The notes below the pieces were generated by a model. That model was not told the origin of the DNA. It saw nothing but the letters and a program-made list of their open reading frames with translations, and searched no databases. Positions 41,785 through 50,948 of a stretch of 64,000 bases of DNA are shown here, piece by piece. Both the position numbers and the translations under genes were made by a program. The DNA comes from Gemmatimonadota bacterium (GTDB lineage: Bacteria; Gemmatimonadota; Gemmatimonadetes; Gemmatimonadales; Gemmatimonadaceae), in contig JAJTHG010000005.1 in assembly GCA_021298835.1 (NCBI GenBank), positions 1 to 64,000 of the forward strand. The letters run 5' to 3'. Positions within the stretch are counted from its first letter, which is position 1; every line of letters begins with the position of its first letter.

Positions 41785-43113
41785 TCAGCCCGGGGGCGAC
41801 GGCGCGGGCGCGGCCTGCCCCGCCGCCACCGCGCGCCCGACGCCCGCCGTCATCGGCAGCGTCAGCGCTACGAGCGCCGCCGAGGCGACGAAGGGCCACC
41901 CGATCCCGAACTCGAACAGCACGCCGGCCAGCGCCGGGAACGCCACGCGCGCGACGCCACCGAAGGTCTGCTGGACGCCCAGCAGCATGCCCCGCTCGGC
42001 GGTGGGAATCACCTTCGACAGCATCGCCGACACGCATGGGAAGGTGAATGCCGTCCCGAGCGGCATGCACGCCGTGGCCAGCAGCAGCAGCGGGAGGGTG
42101 GGCGCGAGCGCGATCCCCAGGACGCCGAGCGCCAGCAGCACCGTCCCGACCCGCGACAGCCGGGCCTCGCCCAGTGCATCCACGAGCCGGCCGAGGATCA
42201 GGGCCCGCGCCACCACGCTGATGAGTCCGATGTACATGAACACGTAGCCGACCGTGCGTTCGGTGATGCCGAACTTCACGTTGAGGTACAGCGCCAGCAT
42301 CGCCGTCACCCCCTGAAAGGCCCCCATCGCGATGGCGTAGATCCAGATGAGGCGCGGCGCGATCTCCCCCGGGTGCGTGATCACCCGCAGCACCGCCGCC
42401 CGGCTCGAGCGCCGGACGTGGCCTGCCGGCGTCGCCGCCTTCGATTCCGTCAGGTACTTCCGCGCGAAGAGGAGGTTGAGCACGCACAGCGCCGCCGCCA
42501 GCAGCCCCGGGGCCGCCGGCCCGATCCGCCACGTCGCGCCGGCGACCGGGATGCCCGTCTGGCCCAGCGTCGCTGCCCACGAGCCGAGCACCGGCCCGAG
42601 AGCCACGCCCAGGTTCGTCGCCGCGGAGAGCCAGCCCAGCGCCTTCGCGCGTTCCTGCGGCTCGGTTGCATCCGCCACGTAGGCCTGGATCACCCCGACC
42701 GTGCCCCCACCGGCCCCCTGCACGAGGCGCGAGGCGAAGAGCAGCCACAGGCTCGTCGCATAGCCGAAGACCACGTAGGCCACGGCCGAGGCGCCCAGCG
42801 CGACCATGAGCGTCGGGCGGCGACCATACCGGTCGCTGAACCGGCCCCACAGCGGGGCGCTCAGCAACTGCGCAGCGGCGAAGCTCGAGACCAGCAGCCC
42901 CACTGCCGTCCCCGACGCCCCGAGCTTCTGCGCGTAGAACGGCAGCAGTGGCAGCACCATCAGCGTCCCGACCATGTCGAGGAACGCGGTCGCCATCAGC
43001 ACGTGCAGCTTCGCCGGGATCGTCCGCACCTCACGCCACAGCAGCCACGCCACCGCCACGGCGGCGACCGCCCCGGTACCCTGCACCAGCGGCGAGGCGA
43101 GCCAGTCGCTCAC
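41785..43113 (-). CDS. MFS transporter (DHA1 / TetA-like)
   Basis: A 442-residue, 12-helix protein from a GTG at 43113. Motif A is GRFSDRYGRRPTLMVA, motif B region LFASRLVQGAGGG and motif C SAATNLGVALGPVLGS, as in drug/proton antiporters of the DHA1 group. An extra N-terminal helix (about 35 residues) comes before the core. The start overlaps the stop of the ABC permease gene, so it is cotranslated with a nucleoside importer operon. It may export an analogue or a degradation product of the same solute (inference). Confidence 0.85.
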   Translation of the reverse strand: MSDWLASPLVQGTGAVAAVAVAWLLWREVRTIPAKLHVLMATAFLDMVGTLMVLPLLPFYAQKLGASGTAVGLLVSSFAAAQLLSAPLWGRFSDRYGRRPTLMVALGASAVAYVVFGYATSLWLLFASRLVQGAGGGTVGVIQAYVADATEPQERAKALGWLSAATNLGVALGPVLGSWAATLGQTGIPVAGATWRIGPAAPGLLAAALCVLNLLFARKYLTESKAATPAGHVRRSSRAAVLRVITHPGEIAPRLIWIYAIAMGAFQGVTAMLALYLNVKFGITERTVGYVFMYIGLISVVARALILGRLVDALGEARLSRVGTVLLALGVLGIALAPTLPLLLLATACMPLGTAFTFPCVSAMLSKVIPTAERGMLLGVQQTFGGVARVAFPALAGVLFEFGIGWPFVASAALVALTLPMTAGVGRAVAAGQAAPAPSPPG

Positions 43114-43964
43114 GACTCGGCCTTCCCCAACGCCGCCGGTGCCGCGGCGCGGCCCGCCAGCGTCGCCAGCGCGACGATCGTGAGCGCGTAGGGGATCATC
43201 TCCGTGAACTGCGACGGAATCGCCGCCGTCCCCTGGAGCCGGATCTGCAACGTCTCGGCGGCGGCGAAGAGCAGGCAGGCCCCGGCGGTGCGCAGCGGGT
43301 CCCAGCGGCCGAAGATCACCGCCGCGAGCGCGATGAACCCGCGACCCGCCGTCATCCCGGTCGAGAACTTGTGCTGGTCGAGCGCGAGGAACGCGCCGCC
43401 CAGGCCGGCGAGGGCCCCGGACCCCAGCACCGCGAGCCAGCGCACGCGCGCCACCGAGATGCCCGCCGTGGTCGCCGCCTCCGGCGCCTCGCCCACCGCG
43501 CGCACCCGCAGGCCGAAGCGCGTGCGTGCGAGCAGCCACCACAGCGCCGGCAGCGCCAGCAGCGCCAGCCAGCCCACCGGGCTGCCAAGGTCGCCGCCGC
43601 TGCCGAAGCCCTCGACGCGCGGCGAGTTGGCCGAGCTGTCGTACACGCGACGCAGCACGAACGTCGTCGCTCCGTCCACGAGGAGATTGAGCGCCACCCC
43701 CGTCACCACCTGGTCGGCGCGGAAACGCAGCGTGGCCGCCGCATGCAGCGCCGCGACCGCCGTGGCCGCGCCGATCCCGGCCGCCACGCCCAGCCACGGC
43801 CCATCGGTCGCCAGCGCCCCCAGCGCGGCACCGAAGGCGCCGGCGAGCAGGTACCCCTCGAGTGTGAGCGCGATGATCCCCGCGCGCTCGCTCAGCACGC
43901 CGCCGGCCGCCGCACACAGGTACGGCGCCGCGATGCGCAGCCACTGGAACAGGAGGTCGCTCAC
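43110..43964 (-). CDS. Bmp-type ABC transporter permease (second permease)
   Basis: A 284-residue inner-membrane protein with eight to nine helices of the BPD_transp_2 family. LCAAAGGVLSERAGIIALTLEGYLL, split over helix 1, and RFGLRVRAVGEAPEAATTAGI (the coupling loop) are typical of NupQ/YufQ-like permeases. GTG at 43964 overlaps the stop of the preceding permease and its own stop overlaps the MFS start. It forms the channel with the permease at 43961-45022. Confidence 0.88.
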   Translation of the reverse strand: MSDLLFQWLRIAAPYLCAAAGGVLSERAGIIALTLEGYLLAGAFGAALGALATDGPWLGVAAGIGAATAVAALHAAATLRFRADQVVTGVALNLLVDGATTFVLRRVYDSSANSPRVEGFGSGGDLGSPVGWLALLALPALWWLLARTRFGLRVRAVGEAPEAATTAGISVARVRWLAVLGSGALAGLGGAFLALDQHKFSTGMTAGRGFIALAAVIFGRWDPLRTAGACLLFAAAETLQIRLQGTAAIPSQFTEMIPYALTIVALATLAGRAAAPAALGKAES

Positions 43965-45022
43965 GGTCGGCGCGGTACCGCCTGCGCGACCAACCGCCGC
44001 ACCTCGGGGACGCTCGCGACGACGGCGAGGATCACCACCGCCTGCAGCACGTCCATCATCTGCTTCGGCACCAGCGCGTTCACCGCGAGGCCGCCCTGCG
44101 AGAGCGTCGCGAACAGCAGCGCCGCGATCCCCACGCCCACCGGGTGGTTTCGCCCCACGAGCGCGACCGCGATGCCGAGAAAGCCGGCGCCGAACCCGAA
44201 CCCTTCCTCGTAGTAGCGCTTGTACCCGAGCACGTAGTTCACGCCGCCGAGGCCGGCCAGCGCCCCGCTCCATACCAGCGCCCGGAACCACGTGCGCCCG
44301 AGCGAGACGCCGCCGTACTCCGCCGCTGCGGGGCTCAGGCCGACTGCCCGCAGCGCGTACCCGCCCGGCGTGCGGAAGAGCCCCCACCACGTCGCCACGA
44401 TCGCCGCGACCGCCACCAGCACCGTCGCGTTGGCCGCCGAGCCGCGGAAGGCCGCGTGCACGTCCGCCAGTCGCGGCAGGCCGCCCGCGCGGATCGTCGC
44501 CGTGTGCAGCGAATCGGGGACGTGCAGGTGCTCGGCGACCGCCCAGTTGAGGAGCGCAAGCACGAGGAAGTTGAGGCAGATCGTGACGATGACCTCGTTC
44601 GCCCCGGCCTTCGCCTTGAGGCCGCCCGGCACCGCGCCGACGATCGCGCCGGCCGTCATCGCCGCCCCGAGGCAGAAAGGCACCGCAAGGATCGCCGGCG
44701 CGCCGGCGGGCAACGCCAGCCCCGCCATCGCCGCCCCGAAGCCGCCGGCGGCCAGCTGCGACTCCGCGGCGATGTTGAAGAGCCCCGCCCGCAGCGCCAC
44801 CGCCACCGCCAGCCCCGTGCAGGTGAGGGTCGTCGCCTTGTACAGCACCTGCCCCATCCCGTACGCGTTGCCCCACGTGCCCTCGAGCAGCACCCCCCAC
44901 ACGATGCGCGGCGACTGGCCGAACGTCAGGATCAGCAGGTCGCCCACCACCAGCGCGATGGCCAGCGCGACGAGCGGCGGCAGCAGCGCCTCCGCCCAGC
45001 GCGGCCCGGGCGGGCGGCTCAT
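43961..45022 (-). CDS. Bmp-type ABC transporter permease (first permease)
   Basis: A 353-residue inner-membrane protein with about ten helices. LRAGLFNIAAESQLAAGGFGAAMAG is the conserved family block (NIGAEGQ-type), and GYALRAVGLSPAAAEYGGVSL is the coupling loop. It is longer than its partner permease, as usual for NupP/YufP. It overlaps the ATPase gene by 4 nt. Function: import of nucleosides together with the ATPase and receptor encoded upstream. Confidence 0.88.
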   Translation of the reverse strand: MSRPPGPRWAEALLPPLVALAIALVVGDLLILTFGQSPRIVWGVLLEGTWGNAYGMGQVLYKATTLTCTGLAVAVALRAGLFNIAAESQLAAGGFGAAMAGLALPAGAPAILAVPFCLGAAMTAGAIVGAVPGGLKAKAGANEVIVTICLNFLVLALLNWAVAEHLHVPDSLHTATIRAGGLPRLADVHAAFRGSAANATVLVAVAAIVATWWGLFRTPGGYALRAVGLSPAAAEYGGVSLGRTWFRALVWSGALAGLGGVNYVLGYKRYYEEGFGFGAGFLGIAVALVGRNHPVGVGIAALLFATLSQGGLAVNALVPKQMMDVLQAVVILAVVASVPEVRRLVAQAVPRRP

Positions 45023-46557
45023 GCGGCGGCCCCCGTCATGTGCGGTCCCAGCCCCTCGGGCGTCGCGACGCGGCCTTCGACCTCGTGGACGAGGCGCCCC
45101 GCGTACATGACGAGCACGCGGGTCGAGAGCGCAAGCAGCTCGCCGAGGTCGGCCGAGACGAGAAGCACGGCGGCCCCGGCGTCGCGCGCTGCCCGCAGCC
45201 GTGCGTGGATCGCCTCGATCGCCCCGACGTCCACCCCGCGGGTGGGCTGCGCCGCGAGCAGCACGCGCACGTCGCGCCCGCCGCCGAGTTCCCGCGCGAC
45301 GACGACCTTCTGCTGGTTGCCGCCCGAGAGCGCGCGCGCCGGCAGCGAGGTGTCGCCGGGCCGGATGTCGAACGCCGCGACCTGCGCCGCCGCATGGGCG
45401 GCGATGCCCCGCACGTCCAGCCGTCCGGCTCGGGTGAAGCGATGCTGCTGCCCCAGCACGAGGTTGTCGGCGACGGACCAGTCGAGCACCAGGCCGCGCG
45501 CGTGGCGGTCCTCCGGGATGTGCGCGAGGCCGGCCGCCGTGCGACGCGCCACCGGCCACGCGGTCACGTCGGCGCCGTCGAACGTGACCTGCCCGCCGCG
45601 GACGCGTGCGAGGCCCGCGATCGCCTCGACGAGCTCCGTCTGGCCGTTGCCCTCGACGCCGGCGATCCCCACGATCTCGCCGGGCCGCACCGTGAGCGAC
45701 ACCCCGTCCACCACGCGGCGGCCGGCGGCGTCGGCCACCGCGAGGTCGCGCACCACGAGGCGCGGTGGCGCGGTGGCGAGCGCATCGGCGCCCGCGTCGC
45801 GCGCCGCGAGCGCCACGTCGCGCCCGACCATCGCACGGGCGATGTCGGCCGGCGTTGCCCCCGCCGTCGCCAGGCGGCCGACGGTGCGCCCCGCGCGCAT
45901 GACGGTCACCCGCGACGCCGCGGCGAGGACCTCGTCGAGCTTGTGCGTGATGAGCACGATCGTCCCGCCGTCGTCGCGCAGCCGACGCAGTACGCGCCAC
46001 AGGTCGGTGACCTCGGGCGGCGAGAGCACCGCCGTGGGCTCGTCGAGGATGAGCGTGCGGGCGCCGCGGAAGAGCGCCTTGAGGATCTCCACCCGCTGCG
46101 CCTCGCCCACCGTGAGGTCGCCGACGCGGCGCACGGGATCGATCACCAGCCCGGTCCGCTCGCAAAGCGCCGCGATCTCCGCCAGCGCCGGGGCCAGCAC
46201 CAGCCGGCCCCGCGCCGTCGGCTCGCGCCCCAGCACGAGGTTCTCGGCCACCGTGAGCGTCGGCACCAGCTGGAAGTGCTGGTGCACCATCCCGACCCCT
46301 GCGGCGATCGCCTCCGCCGTGCCCCACCCCGTCACGTCGCGTCCGTTGACGACGACGGTCCCCGCATCGGGGCGCGCGCCGCCGGAGAGGATCTTCATCA
46401 GCGTGCTCTTGCCCGCGCCGTTCTCCCCGCAGATCGCGTGGATCTCGCCGCGACCCACCTCGAGCGACGCCTCGACGTTCGCCGCCACCGCCCCGTAGCG
46501 CTTGGCGATCCCGGCCATCCGGACTGCGAGCGGCGGCGCCGCTGCGGAAGCGGTCAC
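45019..46557 (-). CDS. double-domain ABC ATPase of a Bmp-type nucleoside importer
   Basis: A 512-residue protein with two nucleotide-binding domains. Domain 1 has CGENGAGKSTLMKIL (Walker A), LTVGEAQRVEIL (signature) and LILDEPTAVL (Walker B). Domain 2 has a degenerate Walker A (GIAGVEGNGQTELVEAI) and signature LSGGNQQKVVVARE, with Walker B altered to VLLAAQPTRGVD. The same asymmetry is standard in sugar/nucleoside importers of this class. It starts at a GTG overlapping the receptor gene's stop. Confidence 0.92.
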   Translation of the reverse strand: MTASAAAPPLAVRMAGIAKRYGAVAANVEASLEVGRGEIHAICGENGAGKSTLMKILSGGARPDAGTVVVNGRDVTGWGTAEAIAAGVGMVHQHFQLVPTLTVAENLVLGREPTARGRLVLAPALAEIAALCERTGLVIDPVRRVGDLTVGEAQRVEILKALFRGARTLILDEPTAVLSPPEVTDLWRVLRRLRDDGGTIVLITHKLDEVLAAASRVTVMRAGRTVGRLATAGATPADIARAMVGRDVALAARDAGADALATAPPRLVVRDLAVADAAGRRVVDGVSLTVRPGEIVGIAGVEGNGQTELVEAIAGLARVRGGQVTFDGADVTAWPVARRTAAGLAHIPEDRHARGLVLDWSVADNLVLGQQHRFTRAGRLDVRGIAAHAAAQVAAFDIRPGDTSLPARALSGGNQQKVVVARELGGGRDVRVLLAAQPTRGVDVGAIEAIHARLRAARDAGAAVLLVSADLGELLALSTRVLVMYAGRLVHEVEGRVATPEGLGPHMTGAAA

Positions 46558-47582
46558 GTGCTGGGCACCACGATGCGGCCGGCGATGATCGAGTCGCGCA
46601 GCGCGGCCAGCCGGCGACGGACCGGGTCGGGAATCAGCGCGCGGTTGTTGGCGTCGTCCACGAAGCCGACTCCGCGCTCGGCCAGTCCGAACTGCCGCAC
46701 CCCGCCGGCGAAGGTGCCGTCGCGCACGCGACGAATGGCGTCGAAGACGGCGGCGTCGATCCCCTTCACCATCGACGTGAGTACGAAACCCGGCGCCTCG
46801 GGGTACTGGTCGGCGTCCACGCCGATCGCGAGCCCGCGGACGGCTCGCGCCGCCTCGAAGACGCCGAGTCCCGTGGAGCCCGAGGCGTGGTAGATGACGC
46901 GCGCGCCGCGCCCGTACTGCGACAGCGCGAGTTCCTTCCCCTTGCCCGGGTTGCGGAAGGCCGCCGGCGTCACGCCGGCGTAGGCGCTCAGGACTTCGCA
47001 CGAGGGGCAGACGTGCTTCACGCCCGCGGCGTAGCCGGCCTCGAACTTCCGGATGAGCGGCGACTCCATCCCGCCGACGAAGCCGACGGTCCTCGAGCCG
47101 CCGGCCAGCGCAGCCAGCGCCCCCACCAGGAACGAGCCTTCTTCTTCGCGGAACTTGAGCGCGACCAGGTTGGGGGGCAGCGGCCGCGGGCGCCCGAGCG
47201 AGTCGGTGGGCACCGCGAAGTCCACGCCAGCGAAGCGGGTGTCCGGGTACTCGGCTGCCAGCTGCAGGAGGTCGTCGGTGAAGATGAACCCCACCCCGAC
47301 GACGAGGTCCATTCCCTCCGCCGCCAGCAGGCGCAGGCCCGCCTCGCGGTCGGTGCCCTCGCCCGGCTCGATGAAGCGCACGCGGGCCCCGAGGTCGCGC
47401 CGCGCCTGGTCCGCCCCCTGCCACGCCCCGTCGTTGAAGGACTTGTCGCCGCGCCCGCCGACGTCGAACACGACGCCGACACGCACGCCCTCACCCGACG
47501 CCCCCGCGTCGCCGGGGCCGAGAGCCAGCATCGCCAGATGCGCCGCCAGGAGGATCGCGACGAAGACCACCACGTTCCGCAT
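46554..47582 (-). CDS. BMP-family nucleoside-binding periplasmic protein
   Basis: A 342-residue exported protein. A hydrophobic signal segment covers residues 3-22; no lipobox Cys is seen, so it is either soluble or membrane-tethered. VRVGVVFDVGGRGDKSFNDGAW and VGVGFIFTDDLLQLAAEYPDT are BMP/PnrA signatures; VGFVGGMESPLIRKFEAGY and YHASGSTGLGVFEAA follow. Family members bind purine nucleosides. It is the first gene of the five-gene minus-strand operon; the divergent 75-bp gap to 47658 holds its promoter region. Confidence 0.9.
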   Translation of the reverse strand: MRNVVVFVAILLAAHLAMLALGPGDAGASGEGVRVGVVFDVGGRGDKSFNDGAWQGADQARRDLGARVRFIEPGEGTDREAGLRLLAAEGMDLVVGVGFIFTDDLLQLAAEYPDTRFAGVDFAVPTDSLGRPRPLPPNLVALKFREEEGSFLVGALAALAGGSRTVGFVGGMESPLIRKFEAGYAAGVKHVCPSCEVLSAYAGVTPAAFRNPGKGKELALSQYGRGARVIYHASGSTGLGVFEAARAVRGLAIGVDADQYPEAPGFVLTSMVKGIDAAVFDAIRRVRDGTFAGGVRQFGLAERGVGFVDDANNRALIPDPVRRRLAALRDSIIAGRIVVPST

Positions 47583-47657
47583 GAAGGTTCGAAAGGTCGC
47601 GGTCTCCGGGGGGCGCCGGCAACCCGACCGGCCGGTTGATTTGGGTGCGCCGCGCGC

Positions 47658-48359
47658 TTGCTTTCGGCCGTGGTCCTCCTCGAACAGATCCGCCGGTGGG
47701 CATGGGGGCGCTCGTGGTGGTGGCGGGCGCCCGTGCTCTACCTCGCCGCCATCTGGTCGCTGCCCGTGCTCGTCAGCGGGCAGTACCGGGAGGGATTCCC
47801 GCTCTTCGACTTCATCTCGTTCCACGTGCACGAGGGGGGCCACGTCTACTGGAGCCTTCTCGGCAGCGAGTGGCTCGCCGTCTTCGGCGGGACCGCCTCC
47901 GAGGTGCTCCTGCCCATCCTCGCCGGCGCCCTGATGGTGCGATCCAGGGACTGGTTCGGCGTCGCCTTCTGCGCGATGTGGCTCGCCTCCACGCTGGGGG
48001 GCGTGAGCGTGTACATGGGCGATGCCCGGGCGCTGGAACTCGACCTCGTGTCAACCTCCCCGGACACCGGGGCGCAGGTGGACGACGATCCCTTTGCCGG
48101 CCACGACTGGCGCTACATGTTCGGCCACGCCGGGCTGCTCGAGTACGACACCCGCATCGCCGCCGCCACCCGCGCCCTCGCATGGGGGATCTGGTGGGGG
48201 GCGATGAGCTTCAGCGCATGGCTGTTCTTCGTCATGTGGCGCTCGGGCGCGGCGGATGCCGCGGGACCCGGAGCCCCGGACGACCCGCCCGCGCCCGGGC
48301 CGTCCTCCGGGGGCCCGCCCTCCGGCGATGCGCCGCCCCGACGCTACCGCCTGCGCTGA
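47658..48359 (+). CDS. membrane protein with a HEGGH metalloprotease-like motif
   Basis: A 233-residue protein from TTG 47658 (GTG 47670 is a good alternative). Four to five hydrophobic helices are predicted. Helix 2 region reads SFHVHEGGHVYWSLLG, where HEGGH fits the HExxH zinc site of M50-like or site-2-type proteases. The later GHDWRYMFGHAGLLEYD has further His/Asp that could be ligands. The C-terminus is a Pro/Gly-rich tail. No family recognised; a protease role is a hypothesis. It is 2 bp from nadB, so probably cotranscribed. Confidence 0.6.
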   Translation: MLSAVVLLEQIRRWAWGRSWWWRAPVLYLAAIWSLPVLVSGQYREGFPLFDFISFHVHEGGHVYWSLLGSEWLAVFGGTASEVLLPILAGALMVRSRDWFGVAFCAMWLASTLGGVSVYMGDARALELDLVSTSPDTGAQVDDDPFAGHDWRYMFGHAGLLEYDTRIAAATRALAWGIWWGAMSFSAWLFFVMWRSGAADAAGPGAPDDPPAPGPSSGGPPSGDAPPRRYRLR

Positions 48360-48361
48360 GC

Positions 48362-49879
48362 ATGTCCCTGCCCGATCGCCAACGGACGCGCGTACTCGTC
48401 GTCGGCAGCGGCGTCGCCGGACTCCACACCGCCTGGCGCGCCGCCGAGCGGGCCGAGGTCGTGGTGCTCACCAAGCGCTCGCTCTTCGACAGCGCCACCG
48501 CCTACGCGCAGGGCGGGATCGCCGCCGCCCTCGGTGCCGGCGACTCCCCCGACCTGCACAAGCAGGACACGCTCGCCGCCGGCGCCGCGCTCTGCGACGC
48601 GGCGGCGGTGGAGGTGCTCGTGGCCGAGGGGCCCGCGCGTGTGCGCGAACTGTGGAGCGCCGGCGCGCGGTTCGACCTCGATCCCCGCGGCAAGCTCAAG
48701 CTCGGACGTGAGGCGGCGCACTCGCGCAGCCGCATCGTCCACGCCCGCGGCGACCAGACGGGGGCCGAGGTCGCGCGTACCCTCATCGCGCGCGTGCAGG
48801 GCTCCCCGAACATCACCGTCATCGAGTCCGCCCGCGTGCTCGACCTCATCGTCGAGGGGGGTGAGTGCGTCGGGGTGCGCGCGAGCATCGCCGGCCAACC
48901 GGTGGAGATCGTCGCCGATGCCACCGTGCTGGCCACGGGCGGCTGCGGGCAGGTTTACCGCTACACGACGAACCCGCTCGTCGCCACCGGCGACGGCTTC
49001 GCGATCGCGCACCGCGCCGGCGTCACGCTCGCCGACATGGAGTTCGTGCAGTTCCACCCGACCGCACTCGACGTGGCCGAGAACCCGCGGTCGCTCATCT
49101 CCGAGGCGGTCCGCGGCGAGGGCGCGGTGCTGCGCAACGAACTCGGCGAGCGCTTCATGACGCAGCGCCATCGCCTTGCCGAGCTCGCGCCGCGCGACAT
49201 CGTCGCCCGCGAGATCTACCGCGAGCAGATGGCCGGCCACCGCGTGCGGCTCGACGCGACCAAGCTCGGCCGCGGGTTCGAGCGCCGCTTCCCGGGAATC
49301 TTCGCCCTCTGCCGGGCGCGTGGCATCGACCCGCGGCGGGAACCCATCCCCGTGACGCCGGCGGCCCACTACCTCATGGGCGGCGTCGTCACCGATCTCT
49401 CCGGCCGCAGCACGATGCCGCGCCTGTGGGCGGTGGGCGAGGTCTCGCGCACCGGCGTGCACGGGGCCAACCGGCTGGCCAGCAACTCGCTGCTCGAGGG
49501 GATGGTCTTCGCCGAGCGATGCGCCCGCGACGTCGGCGGCGTGCCCGCCCTCGGCGCGAGTCCGCGGCGCGCCCGCTGGCGCGTGCCGCCGCTCGTGGAC
49601 CGGGGGGCGGCGCAGGTGGCCGCCGACGCGATCCGCACCACCATGTGGGAGTGCGTCGGCATCGACCGCAACGCGCGCGGGCTCGAGGAGGGGATCCATC
49701 GCCTTACCGACATCCGCCGCCGCCTGCCCCTGGGCGCCACCGAGGAGGCGAACATGGCGGAGACCGCACTCCTCATCGCGCGCGGGGCGCTGGCGCGACA
49801 GGAGAGCCGCGGTGGCCACTTCCGCAGCGACTTCCCGCGCCCCCGCAAGAAATTCCGGGGGCGCCGGATCGAGGCGTAG
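48362..49879 (+). CDS. nadB: L-aspartate oxidase
   Basis: A 505-residue flavoprotein. VLVVGSGVAGLHTAWRAAER binds FAD. SATAYAQGGIAAALGAGD, RIVHARGDQTGAEVARTL and TGVHGANRLASNSLLEGMVFAER are NadB/SdhA-family motifs, with HPTAL and RGEGAVL in the capping domain. It oxidises aspartate to iminoaspartate, the first step of de novo NAD synthesis. Upstream frames do not extend it credibly; ATG 48362 is the natural start. nadA and nadC follow in pathway order. Confidence 0.95.
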   Translation: MSLPDRQRTRVLVVGSGVAGLHTAWRAAERAEVVVLTKRSLFDSATAYAQGGIAAALGAGDSPDLHKQDTLAAGAALCDAAAVEVLVAEGPARVRELWSAGARFDLDPRGKLKLGREAAHSRSRIVHARGDQTGAEVARTLIARVQGSPNITVIESARVLDLIVEGGECVGVRASIAGQPVEIVADATVLATGGCGQVYRYTTNPLVATGDGFAIAHRAGVTLADMEFVQFHPTALDVAENPRSLISEAVRGEGAVLRNELGERFMTQRHRLAELAPRDIVAREIYREQMAGHRVRLDATKLGRGFERRFPGIFALCRARGIDPRREPIPVTPAAHYLMGGVVTDLSGRSTMPRLWAVGEVSRTGVHGANRLASNSLLEGMVFAERCARDVGGVPALGASPRRARWRVPPLVDRGAAQVAADAIRTTMWECVGIDRNARGLEEGIHRLTDIRRRLPLGATEEANMAETALLIARGALARQESRGGHFRSDFPRPRKKFRGRRIEA

Positions 49880-49886
49880 GGGGCGC

Positions 49887-49892
49887 TAGATT
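49887..49892 (+). promoter_or_regulatory. -10 element, predicted leaderless start for nadA
   Basis: TAGATT is followed by 7 nt and the nadA ATG at 49900, in a 20-bp gap after nadB. No Shine-Dalgarno is present. nadA may thus have its own leaderless transcript as well as readthrough from nadB. Confidence 0.4.
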
Positions 49893-49899
49893 CCGCCCC

Positions 49900-50898
49900 A
49901 TGGTCACCTTCTCCGAACCCCACGCCGACCTGCAGCGCCGGATCCGCGCCCTCGCCGCCGAGCGCCGTGCGGTCGTCCTCGCGCACAACTACGAGCGGCC
50001 GGAGGTGCAGGACGTCGCCGACTTCGTCGGCGACTCGCTCGGCCTCTCCCGTGAGGCGGCGCGCACCGACGCCGAGGTGATCGTCTTCTGCGGCGTGCAC
50101 TTCATGGCCGAGACCGCGGCGATCCTCTCGCCCGCCAAGACGGTGCTGCTTCCCGACCTCGCGGCCGGCTGCTCGCTCGCCAGCACGATCGACGCGGCCC
50201 AGTTGCGCGCATGGAAGGCCGAACACCCCGGTGCCGTTGTGGTGGCGTACGTCAACACCACCGCCGAGGTGAAGGCCGAGAGTGACTATTGCTGCACCTC
50301 CGGCAACGCGGTCGAGATCGTCAACGCCATCCCCGCCGACCGCGAAGTCCTCTTCCTCCCCGACATGTTCCTCGGGAACCATGTGCGTCGGGTCACTGGA
50401 CGCGCGAACATCCGCGTATGGATGGGCGAGTGCCACGTGCACGCGGGTATCGACCCCGAGCACATCGCGCGGCAGCGGGCCGCCCACCCCGGCGCGGAGT
50501 TCCTCGTGCATCCCGAGTGCGGCTGCGCCACCAGCGTCGTCGAGGCGCTCTCCGCCGGCGACATCGCCCCGGATGGGGCGCAGATCCTCTCGACCGAGGG
50601 GATGATCCGCCGCCCCGCCCAGAGCGACGCCGACACCTTCATCGTCGCCACCGAGGTGGGAATCCTCCACCGGCTGCGCCGCGAGAATCCCGGGAAGCGG
50701 TTCATCCCGGCCAACGAGCAGGCGGTCTGCGCCTACATGAAGGTCACCACCCTGCCCAAGGTGCTCCACGCCCTCGAGACGCTCACGCACCGCATCACCG
50801 TGCCCGACGACGTCGCGGCGAGGGCGCGCACGGCGATCGAACGGATGGTGGCGATCGGCGGGACCCCGCAGCCGAAGGCGGCCGATCCCGGCGAGTGA
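49900..50898 (+). CDS. nadA: quinolinate synthase
   Basis: A 332-residue protein. AVVLAHNYERPEVQDVADFVGD is the substrate region. The three 4Fe-4S cysteines are recognisable in VFCGVHFMAETA, DYCCTSGNAVEIV and HPECGCATSVV. It condenses iminoaspartate with dihydroxyacetone phosphate to quinolinate. Length fits the class (300-370). The ATG at 49900 is the only good start and sits 20 bp after nadB. Confidence 0.96.
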   Translation: MVTFSEPHADLQRRIRALAAERRAVVLAHNYERPEVQDVADFVGDSLGLSREAARTDAEVIVFCGVHFMAETAAILSPAKTVLLPDLAAGCSLASTIDAAQLRAWKAEHPGAVVVAYVNTTAEVKAESDYCCTSGNAVEIVNAIPADREVLFLPDMFLGNHVRRVTGRANIRVWMGECHVHAGIDPEHIARQRAAHPGAEFLVHPECGCATSVVEALSAGDIAPDGAQILSTEGMIRRPAQSDADTFIVATEVGILHRLRRENPGKRFIPANEQAVCAYMKVTTLPKVLHALETLTHRITVPDDVAARARTAIERMVAIGGTPQPKAADPGE

Positions 50899-50948
50899 GG
50901 CGGCGCGGCCACCGTGCGCGACGGCCCTCGCCCATTGCCGGACGGGCC

